Notes: generated by a model from the sequence alone, not told the origin. Numbered from the stretch's first letter, positions 43,732 through 53,448 are shown. The stretch: DNA of 64,000 nucleotides from Elusimicrobiota bacterium (GCA_016194705.1 JACQAZ010000022.1:23359-87358), one strand, 5' to 3'. Numbers and translations are program-made.

Positions 43732-43752
43732 AATTCCCCGCTTAGGGGAATT
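43732..43752. repeat. 8-bp inverted repeat upstream of the S8 protease gene
   Basis: AATTCCCC-GCTTA-GGGGAATT, 30 bases before the protease ATG. There is no T-run, so an operator or mRNA hairpin is more likely than a terminator. A weak AT-only hairpin (43695-43711) lies between it and the response regulator stop. Confidence 0.5.
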
Positions 43753-43781
43753 ACAATTCCTTAAGAGAATCGACACCGGGT

Positions 43782-46700
43782 ATGCGCCACGGCCGAAGCC
43801 GCTTCCTGCTTTTCAACCTCGTTTTCTTCCTGTCGCCTTTGTTCCCGGGCGCGCGCGCGTACGGGGCTCCGACAAGGACGAGCAAGCTCGGCGCGCACCT
43901 CCACCTCGTCAAGAGCGCCTCGCGCGCGACGCTGCGCGCGCTCGGCCGCCACCTCGGAATCCACGCCGACAAGCCCGTCCCCACCGTCGAGGTCCTCATC
44001 CGCGCGCGGCCGGGCGCGCATCTCAAGGAGCTGGCCAAGAGCCACCCCGGCGGCCGCTTCGGCAGCGAGATCGGCGGGATCGTGACGGCCGAGGTCCCGC
44101 TGGCGCTGCTCGACGACCTGGAAGCCGACCCGGACGTCTTGGGCGTCCAAGTCAGCCGCAGGTCGAAGCCTTCGCTCGACAAGGTCCGGTCGACGGCGAT
44201 GGCCGGCGGGCTGTTTCTGGGGGTGCTCGAGAACGCCGCGGACCTCTCGCATGCCGACGGCAAGGGAGTCATCGTCGGCGTGATCGACACCGGCATCGAC
44301 TACAAGCACCAGGACTTCAAGGACTCCGGCGGCAACACGCGGCTCTTGGCGATCTGGGACCAGAACTGCACCGTCGGCTGCACGCCGCCCGCGATCCTGA
44401 CGCTGCAGAATCCCGGCGGCTCGTACGGCAACGAGTGCTCCCAGGCCTCGATCCAGGCCAACACCTGCTCGGAGCTCGACACCGACGGCCACGGAACCAA
44501 CGTCACCGGCATCGCGGCGGGCAACGGCCGCGCGGTCAAGGACAACGGCATCCCGGCCGGCACCTACACCGGCATCGCCAAAGGCGCCGACATCATCGTC
44601 GTCGCGTCGAGCTTCACCGACCTCGGCGTCCTCGACGGCATGAATTACCTCGTCGGCAAAGCCGCGAGCCTGGGAAAGGATCTCGTCATCAACATGAGCT
44701 TCGGCGGACAGGGCGGAGGCCACGACGGGACCGATTTCTTCGAGAGCGCCATCTCCTCAGTCGCGGTCTCGACGCCGGTCGTCGTGGCGATGGGCAACGA
44801 CAATGTCGACGCTCCGCACGGGCAGATGCAGTTCACCTCCGTCGGGCAATCCATCACGTCGAGCGTCAACACCTTCACGACCTCGGGCTCCGCGAGCTAC
44901 TCGGAGTTCATCGACACCGAGTTCTGGTATCCGGGAGGCGACGACTACAGCATCGACGTCAGCGTCGCGGGCGGGCCCTCGGGGACCGTGCATTGGAACC
45001 CGCAGGAAGGCGGCTTGGCCGGGACCACGAAGTTTCTCGGCGCCGCCTGCCCCGGCTCCCCCTGCGTCTCCGTCTATGTCGCCAACGGCACCAACACGAT
45101 CGGCGACCGGCAGCTCTTCGTGGAGGTCGACGACCTCGGCTTGGGGACGCTGACCTCGGTCAGCTACAAGCTGACGCGCGCCGCAGGCAGCGTCGGCAGC
45201 GGCTTCGTCGACGGCTACACGCAGCCCTCGATCCTCGGCACGAGCTTCGCCGACCACATCTCTCCCAACGGCACGGTCACTCGCCCCGCCACGACCGACA
45301 ACGTCTTCGCGGTCGGGGCCTACAACACCAAGAACGCCTGGCCGCTGGACTCGTTGTCTCCCTTTGACCCGAGCGCGACCTGCGGGACCGGCACCATCGC
45401 GTACGCTCCGCCCGCGCCGATCTTGGGCCAGATCGCGGACTTCAGCGGCGCGGGCCCCCGCCGCAACGGCGCGAGCAGCGCGCTGAGCACCGGGACCAAC
45501 GGCGCCAAGCCCGACATCGTCGCGCCGGGGCAGGGCATCGCATCGAGTCTCTCGGTGGACGCCACGCCCGCGACCTGCTTCGTGGTCGATGACGGCGTGC
45601 ACTTCATCGATCAGGGCACGAGCCAGGCCACTCCGGTCGTGACCGGCGTGATCGCCGTCATGCTGCAGGTCAACCCCTTGATGACCGTCGCCCAGATCCG
45701 CTCCGCCCTTCAGGCCACGGCGCGCAACGACGGCGCCGGCGGCTTCCTGCCCAACGACACCTACGGTCCCGGCAAGATCGTCGGCGCCCCGACCAAGGTC
45801 AGGGCCGCGCCGACGAGCCTCACCCAGGCCGTGTTGGGCACGAGCTCGGTCACCTTCTCGTGGAGCTTGGTGACAAACGCGACGAGCTTCAACATCTACA
45901 ACGGCAGCCCCCCGATCAACTACGTTCTGGCCACCACGGCCAATTCGCTGACCCCGTTGGGGCTCGCCCCGAACTCGACCTTCATCTACGAGTCCCGCGC
46001 GGTCAACGGCTACGGCGAGGGACCCACCGGCGGCACGGTGTTTACCGGGGCGACCTTGGCCAACCAGCCGGTCCCGGTCTCGATCACGCCGTTCATCTCG
46101 AGCATTACGGTCGTCTTCGCGGCTGGAGTCGGAGGGGCTTCCGGCTTTACTCTGGTGGGCTCGACCTCGCCGGGCACCTACGCGGGGACCTTGTTCTCGA
46201 GCGCGACCGCCAACGGCACGAGCACCACTTTGTCCTTGCTCGGCTTGGCCCAGCTGACCACCTACTACCTCCGCCTCTCCGCCCTCAACCCCAGCGGCGT
46301 CGCAAATCCGGCGCTGATCGGCTCCGCGCTGACGCTGAGCCCGTTCGTTGCTCCGCCCCTGCTGCCGCCGAGCGCCTTCGGCCAGAACCAGATTCAGCTC
46401 AACTGGGCGCAGGGTTCCAACCCGAGCTCGGTGAACTATTCCGCGGACGCATCGACGGCCGCCAACTTCACGGGCACGCTCTTCAACATTCAGGGCATCG
46501 ACGTCTTCTCGGCGCTCTTCACGGGGCTGGCGACGAACACGAGCTATTACTTCCGCGTCAAGGCCAACGCGGGCCCCGTCTCGAGCACGGGCCCCTACGC
46601 GACCTTGGCGGGTCTCCCCACGACGACGCTCCCCGCCTTCACGAACGTCACCGCGGCCTCCGTCGTCGCCCAATGGGGGCTGGGACCCAACCCCGCCGGG

Positions 46701-48506
46701 ACGCTGTTCCTCGTGCAGGTCTCGGTGGACCCGACGCCCGCTTTCTCGCCGATCGCGTCCTCGTCGCTGACGCGCAACACCAACGGCCTGCTCGTGGGAC
46801 TTGCTCCGAACACGACCTACTACGCCCGGGTCCAGGCGATCAGCGAAGGCGGCGTCGCCACCGCCTTCGCGGCGACCGGCTCGATCTCGACTTTGGCCGC
46901 GGCGCCGACGCCGACGGTCTTCACCAATCAAACGACGACCGGCTTCACGGCGGGATTTACCAGCACCAACGGGCCCGGCACGCTCTTCGTGGCGCAAGTC
47001 TCCGTCGACCCGACGGCCGCCTTCTCGCCGGTGGCGGCCGCGTCGCAGACGGCGAATCTCTTCGCCGATTTCTCGGGCCTGGTCCCGAACCAGCAGTATT
47101 TCTTCCGCGCGGGGGCCATCAGCAACGGCGGGGTCGTGAACTTCAACGCCTTTGGCGCCGAGATCTCGACCTTCACGGCTCCCGTGCCTCCGGCCGCCGC
47201 GACCCCCGTCGCCTCCTTGCAGACCGCCTCGAGCCTGCGCCTCTTCTGGACCAGCGGCGGCAACGCCGCCGGAACTCTCTACACGGCGCGCATCTGCGCC
47301 GATCCCGCCTGCGTCACGATCGTGCAGACGATTTCCGGGATCGCCGCGCTGTTGCAGGATTTCTCGACGGGCCTCTCGGCGAACACGAGCTATTTCCTTC
47401 AAGTCCAGGCCCAGCACCTCGGTCCCTCGAATCCCGACAGCGCGTTTGTCCTCTTGGGCTCGGCGCCGACCCTGGCCAATCCCCCGCCGGGCTCGGCGGT
47501 TTTTTCGCCGATCACCTTCACGAGCACGACGGCCACCTATCCGACCTTGCCGGCGGCTCCTCCCGACTTGACCTGCGAGGGCTATCGCATCCAAGCCTCC
47601 GTCGATCCCGCCTTCGCGACTTTGGCCTTCAGCGCCGATGTCGCGGGCTCGGCGTCCAACACTCAAGGGATCACGGGTCTTCTGCCCGCGACGACCTACT
47701 TCGTGCGGGTGGGCTCGCTCAACTGGGACGGACACCCGAATTTCTCGGCCTCGGTGGCGACGATGACCTTGATCCCGATCCAGAGCACCGGGACCGTCAC
47801 TGTCGGCGGGCTCACCTTGATCGTGCTCCCTCAGGGCGAGCCGGTCACCTCCCTGCAGCTCGTGATCCCTCCCGCCGCCCTGCCGACCGGGACCGTGGTC
47901 ACCATCAACACGAGCGTCGGCTACCTGCTGCCTCCCGCGCTCAGCAACGAGGCCGTCCTGACTGCCATGGCGTCGGGCGTGGGCTTCTCGCTCGATGCCG
48001 CGGGGATGCAGCCCGTCCGTGAGATCGACGTGATCATCAAGTACGATCCCCTGCAGCTGCCTCTGGGCTTCACGGCTAAAAACATCCAGCTGGCGCGCTA
48101 CGACGGCGGCGCCCGGCAATGGACGCTTCTGCCCACGACCGTCGACACGACCCAGAACGCCGCAGTCGGCCGCATCAACCACTTCTCGCTCTTCGCGCCG
48201 CTGCTCGTCACGCCCGCCAACGACCTGCAGAACGCCAACGTCTTCCCCATGCCGTGGGAGCCCAACTCAGGCAACAGCCTCCTCAACGCCCCGCAGCTCA
48301 CTTTCTCGAACCTCGTCGCGGGCAGCACGGTCAAGATCACGACTCTGGCCGGGGCGCTGGTCTTTGACGGGACTGCCGGCGCCAACGGGGTCATGACCTG
48401 GGACGGCAAGAACCGCTTCGGCCGCACGATGGGCTCGGGGACTTATCTCGCGCTCATCGACGGCGGCGGCGACACGGTCGTCAAGCGCGTGGTGATCATC
48501 CGATGA
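43782..48506 (+). CDS. giant secreted S8 (subtilisin-like) protease with FN3 repeats and T9SS-like C-terminal domain
   Basis: 1574 residues. Signal peptide 1-28, then a propeptide-like region to about 135. The protease domain carries the triad Asp169 (VGVIDTGID), His237 (DTDGHGTNV) and Ser614 (GTSQATPV), with a large insertion between His and Ser. Residues about 678-1330 are six or seven fibronectin-III-like modules, each with LxPNTxYYxRV-type strands. A ZU5-like segment follows (about 1335-1480). The last 90 residues (FPMPWEPNSG...VKITTLAG...TWDGKNRFG...YLALIDG) form a FlgD/T9SS-type C-terminal sorting-like domain. The stop overlaps the PorV-like gene by ATGA, which fits secretion across the outer membrane. 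Confidence 0.88.
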   Translation: MRHGRSRFLLFNLVFFLSPLFPGARAYGAPTRTSKLGAHLHLVKSASRATLRALGRHLGIHADKPVPTVEVLIRARPGAHLKELAKSHPGGRFGSEIGGIVTAEVPLALLDDLEADPDVLGVQVSRRSKPSLDKVRSTAMAGGLFLGVLENAADLSHADGKGVIVGVIDTGIDYKHQDFKDSGGNTRLLAIWDQNCTVGCTPPAILTLQNPGGSYGNECSQASIQANTCSELDTDGHGTNVTGIAAGNGRAVKDNGIPAGTYTGIAKGADIIVVASSFTDLGVLDGMNYLVGKAASLGKDLVINMSFGGQGGGHDGTDFFESAISSVAVSTPVVVAMGNDNVDAPHGQMQFTSVGQSITSSVNTFTTSGSASYSEFIDTEFWYPGGDDYSIDVSVAGGPSGTVHWNPQEGGLAGTTKFLGAACPGSPCVSVYVANGTNTIGDRQLFVEVDDLGLGTLTSVSYKLTRAAGSVGSGFVDGYTQPSILGTSFADHISPNGTVTRPATTDNVFAVGAYNTKNAWPLDSLSPFDPSATCGTGTIAYAPPAPILGQIADFSGAGPRRNGASSALSTGTNGAKPDIVAPGQGIASSLSVDATPATCFVVDDGVHFIDQGTSQATPVVTGVIAVMLQVNPLMTVAQIRSALQATARNDGAGGFLPNDTYGPGKIVGAPTKVRAAPTSLTQAVLGTSSVTFSWSLVTNATSFNIYNGSPPINYVLATTANSLTPLGLAPNSTFIYESRAVNGYGEGPTGGTVFTGATLANQPVPVSITPFISSITVVFAAGVGGASGFTLVGSTSPGTYAGTLFSSATANGTSTTLSLLGLAQLTTYYLRLSALNPSGVANPALIGSALTLSPFVAPPLLPPSAFGQNQIQLNWAQGSNPSSVNYSADASTAANFTGTLFNIQGIDVFSALFTGLATNTSYYFRVKANAGPVSSTGPYATLAGLPTTTLPAFTNVTAASVVAQWGLGPNPAGTLFLVQVSVDPTPAFSPIASSSLTRNTNGLLVGLAPNTTYYARVQAISEGGVATAFAATGSISTLAAAPTPTVFTNQTTTGFTAGFTSTNGPGTLFVAQVSVDPTAAFSPVAAASQTANLFADFSGLVPNQQYFFRAGAISNGGVVNFNAFGAEISTFTAPVPPAAATPVASLQTASSLRLFWTSGGNAAGTLYTARICADPACVTIVQTISGIAALLQDFSTGLSANTSYFLQVQAQHLGPSNPDSAFVLLGSAPTLANPPPGSAVFSPITFTSTTATYPTLPAAPPDLTCEGYRIQASVDPAFATLAFSADVAGSASNTQGITGLLPATTYFVRVGSLNWDGHPNFSASVATMTLIPIQSTGTVTVGGLTLIVLPQGEPVTSLQLVIPPAALPTGTVVTINTSVGYLLPPALSNEAVLTAMASGVGFSLDAAGMQPVREIDVIIKYDPLQLPLGFTAKNIQLARYDGGARQWTLLPTTVDTTQNAAVGRINHFSLFAPLLVTPANDLQNANVFPMPWEPNSGNSLLNAPQLTFSNLVAGSTVKITTLAGALVFDGTAGANGVMTWDGKNRFGRTMGSGTYLALIDGGGDTVVKRVVIIR

Positions 48507-49537
48507 GGCGCCTGCTCTACGCCTTCCTCCTGGTCCTGCCCGCCGCGGGCGACGCCCTTGCGTCCCAAACCAACGCCGGCAACGACACGGCCGAATTCCT
48601 GCGGGTGGGGGCCGGCGCCCGCGCCCTGGGCATGGGCGAGGCCTACGGGCCCATCGCGGAGGGCCCCGAGGCGATCTACTGGAATCCCGCGGGACTGGCA
48701 CAGGCGCGCCGGCCCGAGGTCTCCTACACGCGCACGGAGCTCTACGGCGTGATCCACCACGACTTCATGGCCTACGCCCATCCCGTCGCGCTCGTTCGCG
48801 GGACGCTGGCCGTCTCGTACACGCGCCTCTCCCAGGAAGCCCTGCCGGTGGTGACAAACGCCAACCTCGAGTTCTCTCGCTTCACTCCGCACAGCGACGC
48901 CTTCGCGATCGGCTACGCCCACTCCTTCGACCTGGAGGGCTCCTACGAGGGCGATCGCGACTACTTCCATCAGGCGTGGGAAACGCCGGGGGCCCAGCGC
49001 CCCTTCCGGCAGCAGCGCGAGGCGTGGGCGGGGACCTTCATGGTCGGCTTCGCGCTCAAAGGGATCAGCGAGCACCTCTACGACCGCTCGGCCAACGCCG
49101 TCGCGCTCGACGGCGGGGCGATCTTCCGGCCGGTGGGCCTCGAGCAGCTTTCGCTCTCGGCCACCTTCCACAACGCCTTCGGCCAGGAGAAGTTCGACCA
49201 AGAGAACTTCCTGCTGCCCGTCGAGTTCACGGCCGGCGCGGCCTACGACCAGCGCTGGTGGCAGGCGCGCCTGGTCCCGGCCCTCGAGGTCGTGGTCCCG
49301 TACTTCGGCAATCCGTACGCCAAGGCGGGAGTCGAATACTCCCGGCCGATGGGCGAGGGCGTCACGGGCGCCGTGCGCATGGGCTTCAAGTCGCTGACCG
49401 TCTCGGACCTCGACGTCTTCTCGGGCTTCACCTTCGGGCTGGGCCTGCAGTACAAGAAGCTGGTTGCCGACTTCGCGTTCGAGCCGATGGGAGACCTGGG
49501 AGCGTTGTACCGCTTTACGGTCGGTTGGAAGTGGTGA
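48503..49537 (+). CDS. PorV/PorQ-like outer membrane beta-barrel protein
   Basis: 344 residues. Signal peptide 1-21, then AEFLRVGAGARALGMGEAYGPIAEGPEAIYWNPAGLA, whose opening (GAGARALGMGEA) and WNPAGL are hallmarks of the PorV/PorQ/UPF0164 family, followed by alternating amphipathic strands ending in an aromatic residue (VGWKW). PorV shuttles C-terminal-domain cargo in type IX secretion. It is translationally coupled to an S8 protease with such a domain, suggesting a cargo-shuttle pair. Its stop directly abuts that of the convergent M1 peptidase. Confidence 0.82.
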   Translation: MRRLLYAFLLVLPAAGDALASQTNAGNDTAEFLRVGAGARALGMGEAYGPIAEGPEAIYWNPAGLAQARRPEVSYTRTELYGVIHHDFMAYAHPVALVRGTLAVSYTRLSQEALPVVTNANLEFSRFTPHSDAFAIGYAHSFDLEGSYEGDRDYFHQAWETPGAQRPFRQQREAWAGTFMVGFALKGISEHLYDRSANAVALDGGAIFRPVGLEQLSLSATFHNAFGQEKFDQENFLLPVEFTAGAAYDQRWWQARLVPALEVVVPYFGNPYAKAGVEYSRPMGEGVTGAVRMGFKSLTVSDLDVFSGFTFGLGLQYKKLVADFAFEPMGDLGALYRFTVGWKW

Positions 49538-51976
49538 TCACTTCTTCGGCTCTATGCCCGCCCGGATCTTCGCGATGGCTTCCTCGGCGTAGACTCGAAT
49601 CCGGGAGTTCGGACTGCTCTTCAATTTCTCGAGCGTCGGCAGGGCTCGCCGGTCCTCGAGGCGGCCCAAGGCGCCGACGGCCTGCAGGTTGAGCCGCTCG
49701 TCGGCCTCGGCGGTCAGCTCGCAGAGCCAGGGCACCACCGCCGGCGAGAAGGCCGCGTAGTCGGCCAGATGACGCATGGCCTCGGCGCGCACGCCGAAGG
49801 CGTGGGGCGCGCGGCTCATGCGCTTCAAGAGCTCGAGCGCGCCCTTGTCGCGCCGCGCGGCCAAACCGCCGAGCGCTCCGGCGGCGACCATGTCGCGCCA
49901 GCTCGCTTTTGAGAGCGCCTTGCGCAGCAGCCCCTGCCGGCGCTTGCCGTCGAGCCAGCCGAGTTGTCTGCAGGCCTCGGCCTCGACGCGCGCGCTCGGA
50001 TCTCTCCGCGCGAGTTTGGCGATCAGGGCAGCGCTTTGCGGCCTTGCGTGCCTGGCCAGGGCCTCGAGCACTGCGCGGCGCACCTTGGGCTGCCGGATCG
50101 CGACAAGCTCCGTCAGGCGCTTGAAGGCGAGCTCGGACCGGATCGAGCCGAGGGCTGCGGCCATCTCGCAGGCCGCGCCCCAAAACCTCTCAGTGCGGAC
50201 GGCTTTGGCCAGCAGCTCGGCCGACTCGTCGCTGCCCCAATACGCGACCTGGTCGGCCGCGGCCAGGCGCGAGCGGGCGCGCTTGGCTCGCAGCAGCTGA
50301 TGGCGCCACATCGCCTGGGGTTTTCGGATCGTGACTTTCTTCAGCAGCCAATAGTCGGGGTCGAACTCGAAGTCGAGAGGCTCGGAGGGGAGCCGGTAGG
50401 TGAAGCGATGCTCTTTCTCCGAGAGCTCCTCTGTGTAGTCCTTGACCCAGCCGCGGCCCGTGAAGCGGAAATCGGCCTTGACCTTGAACAGCGGGGTCTC
50501 GTCCGAGACATCCTGGGTCTGCAGCACCCAGAGGCTCGCGGTCTTGGTCTTGGCGTTCCAATCGTACTGGACCCGGAATTGCGGGTAGCCGGACTTGAAG
50601 ATCCATTGGTCGAAGAAGGGCTTCATGTTGCGGCCCGTGACCTCCTCGATGGCGGCCATCAAGTCGGAGGTCTCCACGCTTTGGTCGCGGTGCTTCCTGA
50701 GGTAGTGGCCGACGCATTTCCACCAGAGCTCGTCGCCAAGATTCCGGCGCAGCATGTGCAGGACCCAGGCGCCCTTCTCGTAGAGATGCCGGTCGAACAG
50801 GATCCAGGGATACTTGTAGGTCGAGCAGACGATCGCTCGACGGTAGCGGCGCGCGTCCTCGTCGAAATAGACGCGCGCGTTGCCGAGCATCTCGTAGTCG
50901 GCCTCCTCCTTGCCTTTGTCGTGCTCCTGGAAGAGGACCTCGAAGTAGGTCGCGAATCCCTCGTTGAGCCAGGCGTGCGACCAGTCGCGGCAGGTCACAA
51001 GGTCCCCGAACCATTGGTGCGCGAGCTCGTGGGCCATCAGGAGGTCCATGTCGCAGTCCAGTGCTGCGCGCTTGTCGATGAGGATGGCGTCGGTCTGCGT
51101 CGTGCAGGTCGTGTGCTCCATGCCGCCGGGGTACTCGGCGACCGCGACCTGCGCGTATTTCTCGTATGGGTAGCGCACGCCGGTCATCTTCGAGAAGAAC
51201 TCGACGGCCTTGGGCGTCTTGCCCATGCCGCGCCGCGCGTCGGCCTCGCGGCCCTTCTCGCAGTAGTAGGTCACGGGAATGCCGTCCCAGGAGTCCGCGA
51301 TCTCGGAGAACTTCCCGGCGGCCAGGCTGATGAGATAAATCGAATGCGGCTTGTCCATCTTCCAATGATAGGTCGAGGTCCCGCCGCGGTGCTTGGTCTC
51401 GATCAGAGCCCCGTTTGAGACCGCGCGGAAGCCCTTGGGCACCGTGATGCGCATCTCGTTGGTCGTCTTCTCGTGCGGGGCGTCGTGGCAGGGGAACCAG
51501 TAGCGCGCGTCCTCGGGCTGGCTTTGCGACCAGACCTGGACCGGGTTCTTCGGGTTGTGCGGCCCGGGATAGACGAAGTGCAGTCCCGATTTGGGCTTGA
51601 CGACCTTGTAGCGCACGACGACCTCGGCCTCCTGGCCGGCGATGAGGGCCTTGGGCAGGCTCAAAGTGAGCTTCCCTTTCTTGTTGGTGTGGCGCACGCG
51701 CTTGCCGTCGACCGTGGTGGCCGAGACCTGCAGGTCGACGGCGTCGAACTCGAGTCTCTTGAGCTTATCCGAGAAGGCGCGGATCTGGGTGCGGCAGGTG
51801 GCGTGCGCCGAGCGGCGGCGGAAGTCGATGTCGATGTCGAGCGCGATGTGGAGCGTATCGAACGAGCGGTCGGGGGCGTAGCGCGTCGCGCGGCCGAGCA
51901 GGACTCCCTTGATGTTGGGGCCGGAGAGGCCCGAATAGGCGCGGCCGCAGCCCAGGAACTCGTTTCGCTCAGCCAT
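49538..51976 (-). CDS. M1-family metallo-aminopeptidase with HEAT-like C-terminus
   Basis: 812 residues. N-terminal beta domain, then GGMEH (equivalent of the exopeptidase GxMEN loop) and the zinc motif His316-Glu317-x2-His320 with Glu339 (HELAHQWFG...WLNEGFATYFE). Residues about 640-812 are helical repeats rich in LARLxxxxxP and ALGRLEDRRAL, of HEAT/armadillo type, instead of the usual ERAP C-domain. No signal peptide, so cytoplasmic. GGMEH in place of GAMEN may alter substrate preference. Confidence 0.87.
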   Translation of the reverse strand: MAERNEFLGCGRAYSGLSGPNIKGVLLGRATRYAPDRSFDTLHIALDIDIDFRRRSAHATCRTQIRAFSDKLKRLEFDAVDLQVSATTVDGKRVRHTNKKGKLTLSLPKALIAGQEAEVVVRYKVVKPKSGLHFVYPGPHNPKNPVQVWSQSQPEDARYWFPCHDAPHEKTTNEMRITVPKGFRAVSNGALIETKHRGGTSTYHWKMDKPHSIYLISLAAGKFSEIADSWDGIPVTYYCEKGREADARRGMGKTPKAVEFFSKMTGVRYPYEKYAQVAVAEYPGGMEHTTCTTQTDAILIDKRAALDCDMDLLMAHELAHQWFGDLVTCRDWSHAWLNEGFATYFEVLFQEHDKGKEEADYEMLGNARVYFDEDARRYRRAIVCSTYKYPWILFDRHLYEKGAWVLHMLRRNLGDELWWKCVGHYLRKHRDQSVETSDLMAAIEEVTGRNMKPFFDQWIFKSGYPQFRVQYDWNAKTKTASLWVLQTQDVSDETPLFKVKADFRFTGRGWVKDYTEELSEKEHRFTYRLPSEPLDFEFDPDYWLLKKVTIRKPQAMWRHQLLRAKRARSRLAAADQVAYWGSDESAELLAKAVRTERFWGAACEMAAALGSIRSELAFKRLTELVAIRQPKVRRAVLEALARHARPQSAALIAKLARRDPSARVEAEACRQLGWLDGKRRQGLLRKALSKASWRDMVAAGALGGLAARRDKGALELLKRMSRAPHAFGVRAEAMRHLADYAAFSPAVVPWLCELTAEADERLNLQAVGALGRLEDRRALPTLEKLKSSPNSRIRVYAEEAIAKIRAGIEPKK

Positions 51977-51991
51977 GAGGCTGAGATTCTA

Positions 51992-52513
51992 CTAAATCAG
52001 ATGGGCCAATAAGCCGAGCTGGGCGGCTCCGACGAGGAGGCTTGCGAGCTTGAAGAGGCGCTGCTTGCGAACGGCGATACGCGCGTGGACGACGATCTGG
52101 CCGACGATGTCCTCGTGGTACTGCGTGGCCGTGATGCCGCCGCCGAGGTACTTGTCGAAGCGGTGTATGAGCTCGCTGTGGGTGTATTTGGAGATGTCGT
52201 CGGCGGCCACGAGGCAGTCGTCGATGCTGTGCTGGCCCTTGTCGGGCTCGATGAAGGGCAGCCAATTGGGAGCGCCGCTCAGCGGCGAGAAGGCCAGCAC
52301 GCCGAGCGGGAGCGCGGCTGCGAGCGCGATCAGCGTGAGGGTTCCGAGCAGTCCTGCGTATTCGGCGGGCTTGAAGAAGACGAGCTCGGCCGCCGCGAAG
52401 AGGGTCAGGACCGCGACCTTGCGGTCGGCGGACTCGACGGCCTGGCGCATGGCGTCGAGGATGATCCAGAGCCGCCGCTCGGGTTCAGGAGTGAGGTGCG
52501 AGGATATGCTCAT
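51992..52513 (-). CDS. two-helix membrane protein, Pycsar-effector (PycTM)-like
   Basis: 173 residues from MSISSHL. Layout: an amphipathic helix (IILDAMRQAVESADRKVAVLTLF, first part) leading into two membrane helices (about 34-75), a soluble loop with a Asp/Ser region, and a final amphipathic helix (EDIVGQIVVHARIAVRKQRLFKLA) leading into a last helix. This is the arrangement of PycTM effectors, which disrupt membranes on cyclic pyrimidine nucleotide signals. No pyrimidine cyclase (PycC) is adjacent, so a defence role is uncertain. It overlaps doxX-like by ATGA. The longer upstream frame lies inside doxX and is rejected. Confidence 0.5.
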   Translation of the reverse strand: MSISSHLTPEPERRLWIILDAMRQAVESADRKVAVLTLFAAAELVFFKPAEYAGLLGTLTLIALAAALPLGVLAFSPLSGAPNWLPFIEPDKGQHSIDDCLVAADDISKYTHSELIHRFDKYLGGGITATQYHEDIVGQIVVHARIAVRKQRLFKLASLLVGAAQLGLLAHLI

Positions 52514-52908
52514 ATTGTGGGTTCGGCGTTGAGAGTGAAGATGGGCGCGAAATAGCTCCGGTAAGAATAAATGAGAAAAATCTCCAAGGCGGTGAAGACC
52601 AGCCCCGGCGCGATCCCGGTCCCATGCTCGATGCAAATATGAAAGGCCAAAATATTCACGAGGACCGGCCCCAGCAAGGTCAGCCCGATCGGCGCCGTGC
52701 GGCCGATCAGCACGAACAGGCCCCCGAACAACTGGAAGAGCCCGACCATCGTCATCCAGCGGCTGGGGCCCATGACGGCCATGAATTGCGCGACCGGCGA
52801 GCCGGGCGCGAGCGTAGGCATCGGCAGGAACGGATGGACGATGTTGGCCCCGAAGACGACGAATCCCAGGCCATGGAGGAACCGGCAGACTTTAACCGCG
52901 ATGTTCAT
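52510..52908 (-). CDS. DoxX-family membrane protein
   Basis: 132 residues with four membrane helices; FGANIVHPFLP, FQLFGGLFVLIGR and GLTLLGPVLVNILAFH fit the DoxX family, small quinone-associated or redox membrane proteins of unclear role. Good AGGAGG ribosome site. It is translated together with the PycTM-like gene downstream. Confidence 0.7.
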   Translation of the reverse strand: MNIAVKVCRFLHGLGFVVFGANIVHPFLPMPTLAPGSPVAQFMAVMGPSRWMTMVGLFQLFGGLFVLIGRTAPIGLTLLGPVLVNILAFHICIEHGTGIAPGLVFTALEIFLIYSYRSYFAPIFTLNAEPTI

Positions 52909-53009
52909 TCAGACCTCCTTCCCTTCTAAGGCGTTCCATCGCGACGCTGTGCCGACGCGGCGACTGTGGTCAACCACAGTTGCTCGCCGCTGGCGGCACA
53001 AGCGGATGT

Positions 53010-53375
53010 CTAGGCTGAAAGTTCCGTTTTAAGAGGTTTTCCATAGTGCCAGCTTGCGACGGCCGCTGCAATTGAAATCCCTACCAACGCAGCCAACGAA
53101 AATCTCCAAAGCCGTTGTCTTTTCTCTTCCTCCGCAACTAAGCGCCGATTGAAAGATTCACCGATCTTCCAAGAGCGATCGATTATCAGGTCCGCTTTTC
53201 CCTTTGGAGCGCCAGCAATCATCTCATCCACCAACTTTCCAAATTCTTTGCTCTCCTGAGCTTCGCTGGGCGAGAGAGGCGAATTAAGGAGATGCCTTCC
53301 AGGTGGCTTGTCGAACAGCAAAACGCCGGCCAGTAAAGCCGAGATGATTGCCAAAATCCGCATGAATCGTATCAT
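53010..53375 (-). CDS. bitopic membrane protein of unknown function
   Basis: 121 residues with an N-terminal hydrophobic segment (MRILAIISALLAGVLLF) and a C-terminal one (FSLAALVGISIAAAVASW) separated by about 70 charged residues. No family recognised. Codon use is more AT-rich than the neighbours, and the GCCTAAC/ATTAGAC motif lies about 25 bases before the start, as for the gene at 2-523. Possibly horizontally acquired. Confidence 0.5.
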   Translation of the reverse strand: MIRFMRILAIISALLAGVLLFDKPPGRHLLNSPLSPSEAQESKEFGKLVDEMIAGAPKGKADLIIDRSWKIGESFNRRLVAEEEKRQRLWRFSLAALVGISIAAAVASWHYGKPLKTELSA

Positions 53376-53397
53376 GTCGTCAATCCGCGTCCATGCA

Positions 53398-53415
53398 GCC
53401 TAACGACAATTAGAC
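53398..53415 (-). repeat. GCCTAAC-N4-ATTAGAC motif, second copy
   Basis: Same word pair as 553-571 with a 4-base spacer, again just upstream of a low-GC minus-strand gene. Confidence 0.4.
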
Positions 53416-53448
53416 TGGTCGGCCTAATCGACGCTGGTCGGCCTAATC
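53415..53448. repeat. two direct copies of CTGGTCGGCCTAATC
   Basis: Copies at 53415-53429 and 53434-53448, a third partial copy (CCGGCCTAATC) at 53544-53554 and a fourth at 674-686. The 228-bp gap 53376-53603 otherwise shows no gene. Confidence 0.6.

Noticed and set aside
44757..48182. Very long minus-strand open frame opposite the S8 protease
   Set aside because: Arg/Gly/Asp-rich shadow of a high-GC gene; the plus strand has a full protease with triad, FN3 modules and sorting-like tail.
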